Origin: Dicaeum eximium
Taxonomy: Eukaryota; Chordata; Aves; Passeriformes; Dicaeidae
Direction: 5' to 3'
Assembly: GCA_013396995.1 (NCBI GenBank)
Contig: VWZP01006690.1
Coordinates: 553,689-617,688, forward strand
Length of the DNA stretch: 64,000 bases
Shown: positions 8,862 to 22,371 of the stretch, one piece after another
Position numbering within the stretch: position 1 is the first letter of the stretch
How the letters are laid out: every line of letters starts with the position of its first letter
Made by a program: the position numbers and the translations under genes
Notes under the pieces: model-generated
Told to the model about the DNA's origin: nothing
The model's input: the letters and a program-made list of their open reading frames with translations, nothing else
Databases searched by the model: none

Positions 8862-11800
8862 CTGCAGGGTTAAACACAAATAATGAATTTGTGCAGTTTT
8901 ACTGCACTCAGCAAGATTATATTCATGGCTGGTACTGTCTACAAGGGCATGTGATCCTCTTGCATTCCTGTGCTTTGTGCTCCTCAGTCATAGAGTCACA
9001 GAACCATGTTTTAGCTCCTGACATAGCACAGTTTTCACTAGGAAATGGAAGACAAGGCTGAAAGATCTATGGAATTCATACAGTTTAGTGTACAGGGAGA
9101 TTAAAGACTGTTGATAAAAATGCTGTATCAAAAGTGAAATCTCAAATCTATGACAAGGTAGCAATACCTTTGGGTTTCCTCAAGGAATCCTACAGAAACA
9201 GTACATTTGAGTGTCTGGCCCTTTTCAAAATTTAATTTACAAGCATTCTCCTTATATACTAACAATTCCAGGATTGGTAAGCTAATTATGAAGGTAATTG
9301 CCATGGTAATGCATTACTGTAAGTCTGTCCATAACACTGGTCTGCTTACAAGGGCTGGGTACATGGTAATTGTTTGTTCATTGAAACAATGAATCTGTTG
9401 CGCCTTTTTTTTTTCATAAAAAGCAGATAGAGCTGTATTTAAGACTAACAAAGCACAATGGAAGCTTCTGCTCCTCTTAGTGGCTTTAAAAACCTAAGAG
9501 AAAGGTAGTCTGTTAGACTGCATCTGGAATTGGAAGAAAGGCAGCAGCAGGAAACTGGAAGAGCTCCAAGATTTCCTTAGTTTGCTGTAGTTTGAGCAGG
9601 TAATATACAGGTAATGTCTTTTGCTACTACTTCTTCCAAATTCACAACCCTATTTAAAAAGGTCATGTGAGCCTTGTCTTTAGTTTCAAAGTTACTGTTC
9701 ACAAAGTTGATAGATTAACTTTCCTTCCTTCAACTAGGACATAAAAGGTAATGAATTAATGACTTGCTTCTTTCCTACTACCCTAGCTCTTCAACAAAAC
9801 ACAAACTCATGGAAGACTATAGTAGAGACCAGAGCCAGTCCAAACCAGGAACATGTCTTACCTCTGTGCTACTGTAAAAATGAGGTTAGGGCTCAATACT
9901 GCCATTTCAGGTACAAAAGGTGCAGTCCCTAGAGGCTCTAAGGCCAGCTCTGAGTGCACATGTGATTTCGCTGGACCTGTACCCACTGGCTGGCAGTGGG
10001 GTAACAGCAGTATCTTCTGGTTGCCAGTCTGTAGGGTCACATACACCTGTCCAGGAAAGGCTCCTCCTCACCATCACTGCTGCAGTCTCAGCTGCAAGTA
10101 CAGCACCTTCATACAAAAAACCCTCAGGAGAAATCAGTGCTAAGCTACCCTGAGCCAGGACCACTGGGTTCAGTGAGTGTCACCCAATTGCACCGAAAGT
10201 CTCACCTGCATTTCAGCCTGAGTCAAGGCAATTACAGCGCAGGATCCTTACCAAGACAGCTCAAGCCAGAGACTAAGTTTGTTTCCTGGTTTCTCATGGA
10301 ATGACAGACCCATGTGTATCACCATTTCAGCAAGGACACCACTACAGAGTTCAGCACGTGTCATTAGAGTCCAGTCACATAACTTGCTGTGTAACCTCTG
10401 GTTACATTTCCAGCCCTGTAAACTACAGCAATCAATAGCTTGTAGTGTATCTGATACAACCAGCCAAGTTCTGCAGACCCAATTTTGCCTAAGTAGTAAA
10501 ACCAAACCTGAGCACACCACACACCCTCAGCAGGGCTGTGTGCCCACTGCAGCCAGAGAAGTGCATGATTAGTCATAATCACCTTGGTTCTGCAATGCTT
10601 ATTCAACACAGGGTGATCAGCTGAGGGTGATTAAGAGTGACTGATGTAGTTCATTTTCCTCAGGGCATGTCTGAAGAGCAGCACTGTTTGATCCAGCCAA
10701 AACAGTACAGCATCAGCATAAAAGATAGTCAACTTTGCTTCTATGCAGATACTACACAGCCACATTGAGGCCTCTTCTGCAGCCTGCACTATTGCAAGCA
10801 ACAGTGACAGCATACTGTTCCTCTGCAGCAGTTCAGGTCACCATTAAGTAGTTACTGTCACCTAGAAAATAGTTTTTCGTAGTGGAAACTATTGCAGATG
10901 CAGCCCCTCTGCCAGTCTTTGACTGAGTAGACAGCATCAACTATATAAAGGATGAAACTCTGCACATCACCGGCCTCTCTACCACCAGGATTTTCTGGCA
11001 ATCTTGTTTCAGGATGAACAAGACTGATTTATGATGACCAGAAAATTCTGAGTCTAAATTTGAGTGCAACGCAGCAACTTACAGATTCCTCTTAAAGATC
11101 TTTCTTAGCCAAACCCATAGGTTACCCTTAAAATTCCAAATGTTTTCTATTTGATTTTAGAATTCAAAGAGCTTCACCTCTCAATGACAAAGTGTAGGCA
11201 TCACTCCTTCAGGTATATCCTCTTCCTACTCAGACTTGAGAGCCAGCACCCTGTATGAAGTAATGTATTAAGCACTGGTACAGATGGCACAACCAACTAG
11301 TTAATAGTGCCTGACAGTAGCTTTAGGTAGTTTGGAAGCTATGGTGGTGTTGCTAGCTCACACTGCTATTTTTCTGGCTTTAGGTCACTGCACAGCTAGA
11401 GCTAAAGCTCTTCTGCAGTCTTAGTTCTATCCTTAGCACAGTACATTTGCATGTTGTAACTATATCAGTAAGAATTTCCAGAGAAGCCTTGTGATTGTGT
11501 TGCTTTCTGGACACACAACTCCAACCTTGCTGTTCTTTCCACCAGCAACTGACTGGAATCCAGATTAAGCTGCCTCCGTACTCCCCTTCTTAATAGGGGA
11601 AATACTGCATTTTGTAGATCCCCTTAAATTGATTTAAAGGCCACAAATAATTCAGACTCACTTTCCCCTTAAGGCCTACCTGAGTTAAAAAGCCCTTATG
11701 AGCATACCAGGAGCAGCACTGCCTTTGTTCATCACTTTTGCTGGAAGACATTAGAGGCTGTAAATTCCTGATCTTCAAAGGGATTGCCAGTGCAATCCAT

Positions 11801-14708
11801 ATAGATTTGGTGGCACTTGTACAGCTATGTCCCTTCCCACCACACTTGCTGTCAAATCAAGCATCTAAGCACATTTGCTCATTAGCAAGATCAGTCAGAT
11901 GACTGGTGTGAACTGCAAATAGCCTATCTGAGTTCTTACAGCAATCAAGCAGTGAAAACATCAGCTATAAACCATTTTTCAATAATTAACCTGCTTTTCT
12001 TATTTGCCTAATACCAGCTTCTACTCAGAAATTAATTTGTGAAGTTTTGTTATCCAATTCAGAAGCTGTAACTAAAGGACAAACAGAAAGGCAGTTTGAA
12101 TTGCAGAAGGCTGCTAGTGGACAAATGCAGTGCAAGACTGGAATTAGTTCCTAAACCAAGTTTTTCATTATTACAGGCATTATGCTGCTAAGTTCACTAT
12201 TATTAATGCCTGCGGGCATGTTACACTGCTGCCATTCAAGCCAAAGGTCTGGGAAGAGGCTTAAAAAGCAAATTTACCATAGTTCACCCAAATATACTGA
12301 AGCCCTCATCAAGCAGTTATGCTCAAGGTTCAAGTATTAAGTTTTGGGCTTTTTTTTGTGGGGGGGAGTGGGGTGGCAGGGAGAGGAGGAGGTGAGAGCT
12401 ACTGAATTATAGTATTTTACCTTAAGTAAGTTAAATGGGGCACAGTAAAGAAATGAGAACAAAACTATCAGTGACCTTCAGCTTAAAAGTTTTTTCTAAA
12501 AAAACAGTAAGAACTGTTTAGTTAAAAAGTCTCCAACAACAGCTTGTAATCAACATGCTTCTAATTGTGCAAAATGCTTTCTCCTGTTTCTGCTAGTAAA
12601 ATCCCTTTTGAGGAATGCTGCATACTCATCACAGTACCATCCTTCTTGCCAATGGAAGACAAGGGGAGAACCCACAGGGGAGATCAGTGCTGTACATTTA
12701 CCACTGGCACACAAGTGTGTATAGCATCCACACTACATACAGAAAGCAAGGCCTTTACAATACAGGAGTGCTCAGGCTTCACCACTTGCACATAAAAAAA
12801 TGGCATCACTGTTATTCTTCATTTCTCCAGTTAATACCACCTCCTTCTGATAATGCCAAGTTACCTTGCACAAGCTGGGGCATGGCCAGAGGCTATTTTA
12901 GAAGCAAGGAGCTGTTGGGTGGAAGGCCTCAATGCAAGTCATCTTTTCCTAACCCTAATTATAGTTTTGATAAGGAATAAAAGAACAGGGCTCTTCTGTG
13001 GCTCATCAGCTGTGGACACTATTCCAAGAACTTAGCATTCAGGGAATTTTTAGACACTCTAGAACAAAAGCCAATACCTAACAGCACTGGCTGGAACAGC
13101 AGTTACTTCCCACATAGGTGTAGTGGTACCTTAGACTTAATCAAGAATCACTTTTAAAGCTTTGCACCAAGCTAAACCACACAGAAGTTGGTAGTTTACA
13201 GAAGACAGCAAGATGGAGAGATGAGACAGTAGCAGTCTAAGATGTTTTCTAGACATGACAACAGCTGCAAGAGCAAACAGACTTTCTCAGCAGCACAGCA
13301 AGTGGAGGTTTATGCTGTAACTGCCTGTCAGGCAAGTCAGCCAGTTAATGCAGAACTGGAAACAGGCTTACAGTGTTAAGACCATGCTGACTTCAGAGGC
13401 AATTGCATGGCTGGCAAAACATCTGTCAGACTCCAGATCTTTATCTGTCAGTGTCACATCCACATGGAGCTCTAATGAAATGTCTGTCCTGACATGATAA
13501 GAGTCACTTCTGACATTCCATTACCAGAAGTATTATGTTATATATATCCCCTGGCATAGCTTAATTCTTGATATATTAGAAAAATTACTGAAATGCCAAC
13601 ATTAAGTTTGCTGATAAAAACAAGTTTTTAAATTTAGATTCAAGGTAGCTCTCCAAATATGTAATTTTTGGGTTTTTTTAATGGCTTTGTCTAACAGCAG
13701 CTACACAGCACACAATGTTTCTGACAGTCAAACAGTTTTTATACACAGCTCAAATCTTTAGGCAGCAAGTACCCCAGGAGTCAGTCACGTACCTGGACCA
13801 AGCAGCTCTGGCTAGGAGTCCTCTACGCAGTTTCTGAGTCACCTTATTACAAAGGCAAAGGTCACACTGGTTTTGGATCTTGTCTGGCAAGTCTTCCTTC
13901 TCACTCTTCTCCTGTGGAGAGGGATCACATTGGTCTCTAGCTGCTCTGCACTGTGAGTGCCTTTCACTTTTGGCTTTCCAATGACATAATCATGTTTAAC
14001 TACTGGATCTTGGCACAAGCTGTCAGGTGAAGATCCTTTACTGTTTCACCTACCTGCTAATCAAGGCAAGAGTCTCACAAGTGGTTTCAAGTTCTTTAGG
14101 TTTATTCAAAAGCAACATCTACTGACACATGTAATGTCTACACCCACATTTGTGTCAGGAAAAGGAAGAGCACGAGATGGCACGGTACACTGCAGATAAT
14201 CAGAGGAAGGAACAAGATTCAGTTTGAACAACTTGCGTTACCGAAAACTCCCGGACTGTCGTCACAGAGGTCGGTTTGGACATAACCCTGCAGCACGTAC
14301 CGAACTCCTCGCATGGGGCGAGCAGGGACGAGCCTCTCCAGCCGAGAGGAGCCCGGCGCCCACCCCGAGCAGCCGCCGACGATCCGTGAGGCATCACCTT
14401 GTGACTGCAGCACGNGCCCCGAGTCACCCAGGGGCCCACGCGAGGCCTGCGGGGCACCCAGCACCGCTCGGAGCCCAGCAAGGCTGGGCGCGGACACAAA
14501 GAGCCAGAAGGGGCGGCCCCGGCCCAGGGAACTCGGGGGAATTCAGGCGGCCCCGACCCCAGCGCGGGTCCCTGCCCGCCTCACCGACCCCCGCCCCGGC
14601 TCACAGCACGGCGAGCCCGCCCACCTCCACCCCGCACGGAGCCGAGCCTCCCCCCGCCCCCGGATCGCTCTCCCGCGGTCAGCATCCCGCAGCGGCCAGA
14701 GCACTCAC
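8862..14708 (-). other. SNN: SNN intron 1
   Basis: A 5.8-kb region between the predicted non-coding exon 1 donor (GTGAGT at 14708-14703) and the exon 2 acceptor. It contains a G-rich tract at 12360-12387 and otherwise unremarkable DNA. Overlapping short open frames near 9.85-10.6 kb on both strands show no protein family features and look like chance. I recognise no other gene. Confidence 0.55.
12360..12387 (+). other. G-rich tract with G-quadruplex potential
   Basis: Runs of seven, four and three G separated by AGT and TGGCA, followed by AGAGG, fit a four-run quadruplex pattern if the seven-G run is split. It lies on the non-template side for a + transcript, inside the predicted SNN intron. 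Confidence 0.4.
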
Positions 14709-14890
14709 CGGGCTCCCCGCCGCGGCAGCTCCTTCCCCGCCCGCGCCGCCGCCTTATAGCGGGGGCCGGGCCGCGCCGCGCGGCGCCAATCGGGGCCCAA
14801 GCAGCAACAGCTGAAGGGCGGGGCCCCCGCGACCCCTCCTCCCTTTCCGTGACAGCCGCCGTGGGTCCCGCCCCGCGCCGCGAAGGGTGA
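14270..14890 (-). promoter_or_regulatory. SNN: SNN CpG-island promoter
   Basis: Sharp rise in G+C and CpG against AT-rich flanks, typical of a vertebrate promoter island. On the - strand a TATA-like CTATAAGG (TATAAG at 14758-14753) and, further upstream, a reverse CCAAT box (CCAAT on + at 14786-14790) precede a perfect donor CCCG|GTGAGT. The island lies at the expected 5' end of SNN. A single N at 14415 marks an unresolved base or gap in the island. Long open frames in this region on both strands are a side effect of high GC and are not called as genes. Confidence 0.7.
14709..14735 (-). other. SNN: Predicted non-coding SNN exon 1 (5' limit uncertain)
   Basis: The strong donor GTGAGT at 14708-14703 (- strand) defines the 3' end of a candidate exon. 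If the TATA-like element at 14758-14753 is used, transcription would start near 14728 and the exon would be only about 20 bases. A start further upstream in the island would make it longer. The evidence is the donor, the island and its position only. Confidence 0.4.
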
Positions 14891-14892
14891 GA

Positions 14893-15320
14893 ACAGAATC
14901 AGGGATTCAGAAAATCATAGACGCATGGAATCGTGTAATCATCGAGGTTGGAAGAGGTCTTTAATACCGTCCAGTCGAATCATCAACCCAGCACATGACA
15001 ATCACCCCTAAACCTCTAAACCACATCAGTCAGCGCCACATCCAGACGCCTCTTCCTCCTGAACTCCACCAGGGATAGTGCTGCCACCACCTCACTGGGC
15101 AACCTATTCCATGGCCTGACTACCCGAACAGCCGCTGTCTCAGCTTAACGCCATTTCCTCTGGTACCCGCACTGTGGGCACCGCAGAAGAGACCGGTCCC
15201 CAGCCCACTACAGCCTCCTTTCAGGCACTTGTAGAGAGTGATGAAGTCCACCCGGAGCCTCGTCGGGACTAAACAAACCCAGCTCCCTCAGCCACTTCCC
15301 ATAGAACGTGTTCTCCAGAC
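14893..15320 (-). mobile_element. CR1 non-LTR retrotransposon, 3' end fragment
   Basis: Read on +, it starts with GATTCAGAAAATCATAGA, then AGGTTGGAAGAGGTCTTTAA, and continues with the diagnostic CR1 3' region: CTCACTGGGCAACC, a run resembling CAGTGATGAAGTCCACCCGG, and CCCAGCTCCCTCAGCC. The element lies in reverse orientation and is 5'-truncated, as most CR1 copies are. No reverse transcriptase is present. It splits a CpG-rich segment from the SNN island. Confidence 0.9.
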
Positions 15321-15515
15321 GTTGCTTGGCAGGTCCCGGCGCCGGCGGCCCGCGGAAGGCGAGGCTGTGCGGAAGGGCTCCCTTGAAGGGCCGCGCTCCC
15401 TCCCCGCGCCGCCTCAGCCCTCAGCCCTCAGCCCTGAGCCCCGCGCGGCCTCGAGGCGAGGCCGTGAGGGCACGGCCGGCCCCGCCAGGGTCTGAGGGTG
15501 GCGGACGTCGCTGAC
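15321..15515. other. CpG-rich segment beyond the CR1, with short tandem repeat
   Basis: High CpG density (for example GGCGCCGGCGGCCCGCGG) with a CTCAGCC tandem repeat near 15413-15438. It may be the outer part of the SNN promoter island, separated by the CR1, or a separate promoter. No exon is supported. Confidence 0.5.
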
Positions 15516-18500
15516 CAGAATCTCTCCAGAGATGCCTGTTTTACGTAACCATGGATGGAGTCTCCACTGTATGTAAGCGTCCCAATCCATTTCAGTGAGA
15601 AGGGTCATGCCCTTTTGTACAAAAATCATGAATGCAATTACGACAAAGCTGACTGGTAAAAGCCATCCAGTAATAGCACAGCCTTAAGAGAAAAAGACTG
15701 GCAATCTTTTTAGGTATAATTTGAAAACTTTTTGCCTTTGAGAAAGTTTAAATAGTAATTTTGTATCTCGTATTTAGTAAATGTCACGGAGAACAAAGCA
15801 GGTTCATTCACATCAGTTTCTTATCTTTGTGAATGGGCTGCTTGCTCTGCACAGGCTTGGATGGGAAATTTCCAGTCTGCTGTGGAGAAAGTACAGGGCT
15901 GTTAATCCTTCAGAATGGCTTTAAAAGCTCCTCTTACTTTCCCACCTTCACTCATCCCCAGTTAACACTTAAGGCTTTTAGCAGGGGCAAGGGTCTCATC
16001 ATAAAGGATCTCAGATCCACACATGAGGAGCAAAGAACCCACTGTATTCTTCACCAAGAGCTACTGAAGCATACTCACTTAAAGCCATTGAGTAATAAGG
16101 TTTTCAGCTGTGCTAAGGATGAAAAAAGTGAGTTTTCCCTCATTTATTTACTGTTGCTTCTTAGCTGTGCACAAGTAATGTACAACTGTGAACATGCAAA
16201 ATGTTACTACAGGAGATATTTTTCTCTTCCTTGGAGAAGAATTACAAGTTTATCAGTACGATTTCTTCCTCAATATTCATAACTTACATAAGCAGATTTG
16301 ACAATTTTCCAAATTCATACTGTCATTTAAAGCACACACTTCTGCTTTGATGTTTCATATCACAAGCACTTAAGAGTTTAAACCATTACATGTTTATAGA
16401 TTTCACTGGGAATTATCCACAGAAGAATTTTGGGGCCAGTTGTGGTTGCCACTGCTGGAGCTACTCTGACCCAAGCATAGTTTCCAGCAATGTTGATTTT
16501 AAGTGTTAGTAGTTATAGAGATTTTTTCATTTCTCTTCAGGGATATACCACTGTCAGAGAAATAAATGACCAGATTATGATATGCCTGTATTTTTTTGTT
16601 AGAAATAAATTGTTTCCATTGTTGCAAATTCACATCATACACTCTTTGACTGCTGATGTGGCTATTTTAAAAGTACTTACTTTTGGAGTTTCCTTCTGTC
16701 AGTTATATCCTGTGCCCTCTAAGTATATTCTTTGTATATTCATTATGCTTAAATTTTGAACAATTACTGTCAATATTTGTTCCTTTAATTAGGGGCATGT
16801 GTTGTGTTACTTCTGAAATGATGGCAGTAAAATCAACTTTGTGCTCCTTCCATTTCCACTTGGAAAGACAGAGAATATGCAGCAGATGCATATTACACCT
16901 GTAATGTCTGTTCCATTCCTGTTGTTGTGTAGCACTCCTTGGTGCAAAATGTGTTCAGTAATCACTATGCACTCTAGAAAGTTTATCAAGGAAAGAGACC
17001 ACACAGAACAGTTTTGCAGGTCTGTAGGGGGATTGTTGAAGAGTACAAACTGCTGCTGTCTCTGTTTGAGAAGGTCTAAATAGCATCTTGCACCTTTACT
17101 TACAAGTCACTGGAGAGCACATACACAGAAAATGGGACCAAGCTGACCCTTTGCAACAACTTGAGCAGGTTTTATTTCACCTTATTCCACCTGTAAAAAA
17201 ATGCATGAGAAATTACTAATCCAGCTCTGTGCATAAAGAGAAATGAAAGTATATGAAGAGTTTGTACAGGTCAAGGTTTTCGTTTTTTTTTAAGTTTTGC
17301 AAAACCTCAGGGTAATACTAAACCAGAATTTGCTTCCTCTACCAGAGCATGCTGTACATGCCCCCAAATCTTTTCTTGCATTCTTCTGCTGTGGAACTCT
17401 ACCAGCTTTCCTTAGCCTTCTGCTTAAGAAAGCATCTGTTGGGTTTTGTACTCAGCTATTAATTATGGGTATGACTCATGAAGTGTAAAAGCACTTTTAA
17501 GATCAGTGTGAGAATAGACTCACTGCATATCTGAATAGTAGAATCATTCCACTTCTGCATTAGTGCTAGGAATACCCACCACACCTATTTAAAAGGAAAC
17601 CCTCAAAAGATAGTTTTTATATGACAGCATAATTGAATGATGCATTCTCTAATTCTTATTAGTGCTGTAAGTGGTACTTCATGATGAGAGACTGTGAATC
17701 CAGGCCAGGAAAAATGGATTGTTTAAAACCCATTTGAGCATAAGCTTTAATTTAGGATTCTGAAAGCTGTAGCCCTTTTTTGGCATAGAACCTAAGTTGG
17801 GACAAGAGGTGTTTCTGCTTGGATGCTTTGCATTCTGCCTTGAAAAGACAGCTTTTATATGTAACTCCAAAGATGATAAAAGGTGAAAACAATCCTATAC
17901 ATCATATTCACAATGAAAAGTATAATCTTTATTTTGCTGTAACACTAGCTGCAGCTATCTCCTATTCACTTCCACGGCTTCAAAATATGCAAAAAGATGA
18001 ATTTGCTGTGTTGAACATCTTTGTCTCATGCTTGTCCCAACATGCTTTCGAGGCTGTTTTTGTACCTGAAAACTGGTGAACAAGGTACAAAGCATTTCCT
18101 TTGTGCAGCAGTTATTTCTAAAGCTCTCTGGCAGAGTTGTGAAGCCTGCTGAGAAAAGTCATCTGATGAGAGTGGCAGCATCTCAGGCTCACTCCGTGGG
18201 TCTGGGTCCAGTCAGTTCCCCATCCTTCCAGGTTATTACTTAGCATCCAGCAGGCTTTTTAAACATGTTATTTTAAACTTGACACCAGACAGGTTTTAGC
18301 AAAAGCACAGTGCTCTGTAATTAGGCTGCAGGCCCAGTCTGTAGGAGACAGGAGAGGTGATGTTTCCTAGTTGAAAGATCTGGCAGTGTAACAAACTTGA
18401 CTTTACAGGAACTGTGTTTGCTTGGTACTATAGGTAACTCTGTTATGCTGAAAAATAGATTCCTTGATATACATTTGGAAATCACATTTGGTAGAGTGGC

Positions 18501-21500
18501 TCAGCGTTTCCTTCAATTTTACTTTGCCACAAAGAGATTTACAACAAAACTGTTCCCTGTTGCAAGACTGGAAGCACAGATGAAAAGTTTTTATTTTCAT
18601 TCCTTCTCTCATCCATGGATAAAAACTCACAAATTTTATGTTCCTGTGTGTAGCAGCCTTTTCCTACTCTGGATGAACTTAGCATGCTCTTATTTCCTTC
18701 TGTCATCAGTAGTGCCCAGAATATGCTTTTCCTTTGGCAAAGCAGTCTTCTTCTTTTAGGACAAACAGTCTGCAATCAGCTTCTGACTGATTTCTTAGTA
18801 GGAAGCTGAAGGACTGCAAAAATGGAAGATTAGATAAGGACAAATTTAACAACCTTCATAGCCTGCAGACAGTCCAGAGGAACAGGGACCAAAATATAAA
18901 AATTGTCTGAAAAAATGACATTGCTAACCATTATGTGTGTGGTTGGATTTTTTGTTTTCTTTATTTTATGAAGAAACATTTAATGAAAAATAGAGTTGAT
19001 TTAGTGACTTTCTGGAAGAGTTGGTCTCATTAACTAATTTTATTAAGTAACTTTTTTTTTCCAAGTATTAAAAAATCCAATTGTAAAGAAGTCTTTAGTG
19101 TTCATGTATAGATCTTGTTAGACCTTGGCCAATTTGGAGATGGATAAGTAAGTACTCCATCCTGTACACTGGAACTGAATCTTTCTTTTTCAAGTTTACC
19201 ATTTTAATTGAATTTGATCAAATAAACAAAAAATTGCTTTGAACATCTACCAGATTTTTAGCCTCTCCTTGTTTACTGCTTCCCCTACTGGAGCCATATT
19301 TCCTGTCTTCAAGATATGTATTGGATGTGTTAGCTGGGGGAACCCAAAGAAAATCTGGTTAGATTGCAAATTTGTGTGTTTACAACTTTCAGATTGGAGT
19401 AGGATTGTTTTGAGAATGAGCAGTCAAATATTTAATAACTTCTTGACAGTCTAATAAGACTTTGCCACCATAGTTCTGCTTTTTACAACAAGTGCTTCCT
19501 GAAACAGTGTCAGAGCAGTGACACAAATCAGTGTCCCCCAGTACATTGCATTTACTGTGACAGATTGCATTGCAGTGAAACATCTCTCCAGATAAGGCCT
19601 AGTTTGAACCTTCCCTACTGTAGCAAAGAGAAAAAGAAATCCCTTGTTATCTCAACATTTGTGCCAATTTGCCTGACTTAGCTTTGAACTTTAGGAGCAT
19701 TCTGAAAACAAATCACAGTGAACAGTTCAAACTGGAAATGTCAGCTCTCGGGGAAACCAGAAAACACTACATGGCTGATACCTACCCAGAATACAAATCC
19801 AATGAAACATTTGCTAGTGCACTTTAGGAATAACTGCCTGGTGCTAGGAGAGAAGCTAGGGATGGTTTAGAGACAAAATGGGGGTTTGAGTGGTGCAAAA
19901 AGGGAAGATGGAAATAATCTGAAAACCTAAGCCCAAACTGACAAATCAAATCAGACAGCTTCCTCTAGTCTCTTGGTAACTCTCCTTTTTTTTTTCCTGC
20001 AAGTTTCCTGATAAATTTTGCCTGGATATTGTTTACTCCTCCTGTTTTCCTGGGAGTAAACACAACCTATAAAACCCAGGATAGGAATATTGCACCAGAG
20101 CAATCAGAACATTTAACATAGGTAATATTTAATACATGAAGGAGCTGTTTTAGCTACTAGTAGGGAAGACTATTACAGCAGTCTGATTGTGAGTAACTGT
20201 TTGAGTTGCAATTAAGATCTTCAGATTAATTTCCTGAATACCAGCAATTACTCACTATACTACAAGCTGAGCCATAACCTGTTCTGATGGTGTTTGTTCA
20301 AAAGCCTTCACTCTCCTTCAGATTCCTGCAACTTAATCTATCTGTAACTTTCCCTTCTTCCATTTACCTCCATTGTTTCAAGGGTCAAGTAAAGGGTTTT
20401 TTTTTCTTTTTATTAGGATTAGGTGTACTCTCCCTCTGAATATCTGCAGCTGGACATAATCTGGGCTGATTCTGCTACTTTAGCTGAATTATGCTTTGTC
20501 AAATCCTAAATGTCAGAGTATGTGCTTTTTGCTACATTTTAATTGGTAGCATTCTGTGACCAGTTTAGACAGGGGTAGCAGAGATGAAGAGGGTATGAAA
20601 TGGAAGTTTGCAGTGGTAGAGGATGCACTGGTCACTGTGGGAGAATCACATCTCCTGAAGAAGGCCACAAAGCTGCAAGGACCACAGAGTTCAGGGTGGG
20701 AATCTTGGGAGAGTACTACAGCTAACAAGATATGCAAATCCTTAGGGAAGGGGGAGTTTGAAGACCAAGGAATTGAAGGTGTTAACTCTGCATGGTGAGC
20801 AATGCACAAGAAGTCGGCATTGGTGCTTGACTATTTTGCAAGTAAAATTTTACATCATTGTTTCATCTGCTACCATGCTTATTTGAGCAGTGCCAAGTCC
20901 CTCCTGGGAGGGCAGAGTTATGAGTGCCTGTAAACTGTGGGAGGATCAGAACAGCCTTTTCTCTAGTGACCTAGCTGTTCTGTTGACTCAGCATTTGGAA
21001 AATTCTGTTTTTATAAATGTTTATCCTGAGAAATGTGTGTTAAGTTTTATATGTCAGAAGTTCAGTATAAATGTGATTTTAGTGGTACTTTTGTTTGGAA
21101 TAGCTCTAGTTTAGAAAATCCTTTATTGCAGAGTTTATGCAGTGGTAAAGCTGTTCCTACAAACCAGTTTACAGTAGCTGTCAGCATCAGATGTTTTCTA
21201 GGCACTACATTTGCCACCTAGCAACCACAGTAGGGTAATTGTGCTGCAAGTCATCTGTGTGTGCAGCCTTGTCAGATAAAGAGACTCTGCTGCAGGATCA
21301 CCCACCAGTCATTAGTCATTAACAACAAGATATCTTTTTTACAGTACAAAATGCTCTGGGGGTTCCCCAGTGAATGCACAGGGTTTCAAAAGAGTGCTGC
21401 GTTTTTCTGTAAAAGAAAACCTATATGGCATTCCTTATGGTGATGTCTCCAATCAGTAGTTACACCCTGCAAGGCAACTTTTGTAGGAAATATTTCAGTT

Positions 21501-22345
21501 TTTTTCTTCCACTGCATTTCAGACTTCCAAAACTGGACATGCATATTCTTTGAAACTTATATTAATTGCTCTAAGAAATCAGATTCACTGTGCTGCATGG
21601 AAAAATATATAATCCTTTAAATAGAATGAGACATTCTTTTTTTCCCTGTCTATTCTCTGGATACTCTTACACCCCATCTGAATAGCTGCTCTCCATTTTA
21701 GAGACCTCTTTGTTTTTTGAAGAGTCTCATGTCTACTGGACTTTCCTGTGAAGCTTCTGTGCTGTTACTCATTACTGCAGCTATACTAATGATGGATATT
21801 TTGGAGTCCAGAGTTAGACACTGTAGCTGTCCCCATTCTGGCAGCTGGCCATGGCACTGGCTGACTGCTGGCAAGGACAACATGCTGTACTGGGGCTTGT
21901 GGGGTTTGCAGATTGAGTAACAGGACTTCAGTGAATGCTGCTGCTGGGAGAGCAGTTACTTATGAACACGGGGCAGTCCCCTAAATTTCTTTAGTCTTCT
22001 GAAGAGTTAAGGACTCTATGGTAAGAATATTAGCAGGAAAAAGAAGAGAGCAGGCAATCTGAAGGACAAGAAAAATGCTTTAAAAGCTGAAGGAGAACAC
22101 AGAGCACTGTGTGAGTAGCACCCCAGAAACTTGTGGGGATTATGCCCAACATTGCTCCTCTCTATTTTACTTGTTGTTGAAGCACTGTATGGAAAGACTG
22201 TAGCTTCAGGTGGGATATAGGATATCAGACATGAAGGCATTCTGGGACTAGTCTTCTGATTTAGGTACACTTTTTTTAAACAGAAAAATCAAGAAAACAT
22301 ATAGGTATTCAAACATGAAAGGTCTTACTAGAGTGCAATTTAGAT

Positions 22346-22371
22346 CTGCTCACAGTTATAACTGTGAGCAG
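22346..22371. repeat. 26-bp perfect palindrome
   Basis: Half-site CTGCTCACAGTTA is followed immediately by its exact reverse complement, centred at 22358/22359. The flanking base pair does not continue the symmetry. It is isolated in the intergenic spacer. Confidence 0.9.

Noticed and set aside
8989..9012. CR1-tail-like CATAGAGTCACAGAACCATG
   Set aside because: Similarity does not extend to the CR1 body on either side; too short to call.
9853..10609. Cluster of overlapping 60-97-codon frames on both strands in the SNN intron
   Set aside because: No conserved motif, no splice-consistent continuation, and frames on both strands in the same place; taken as chance openness.
14200..14814. Open frames of 92-196 codons on both strands spanning the N at 14415
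   Set aside because: Same GC-driven effect in the SNN promoter island. They run through an unresolved base and have no family features.
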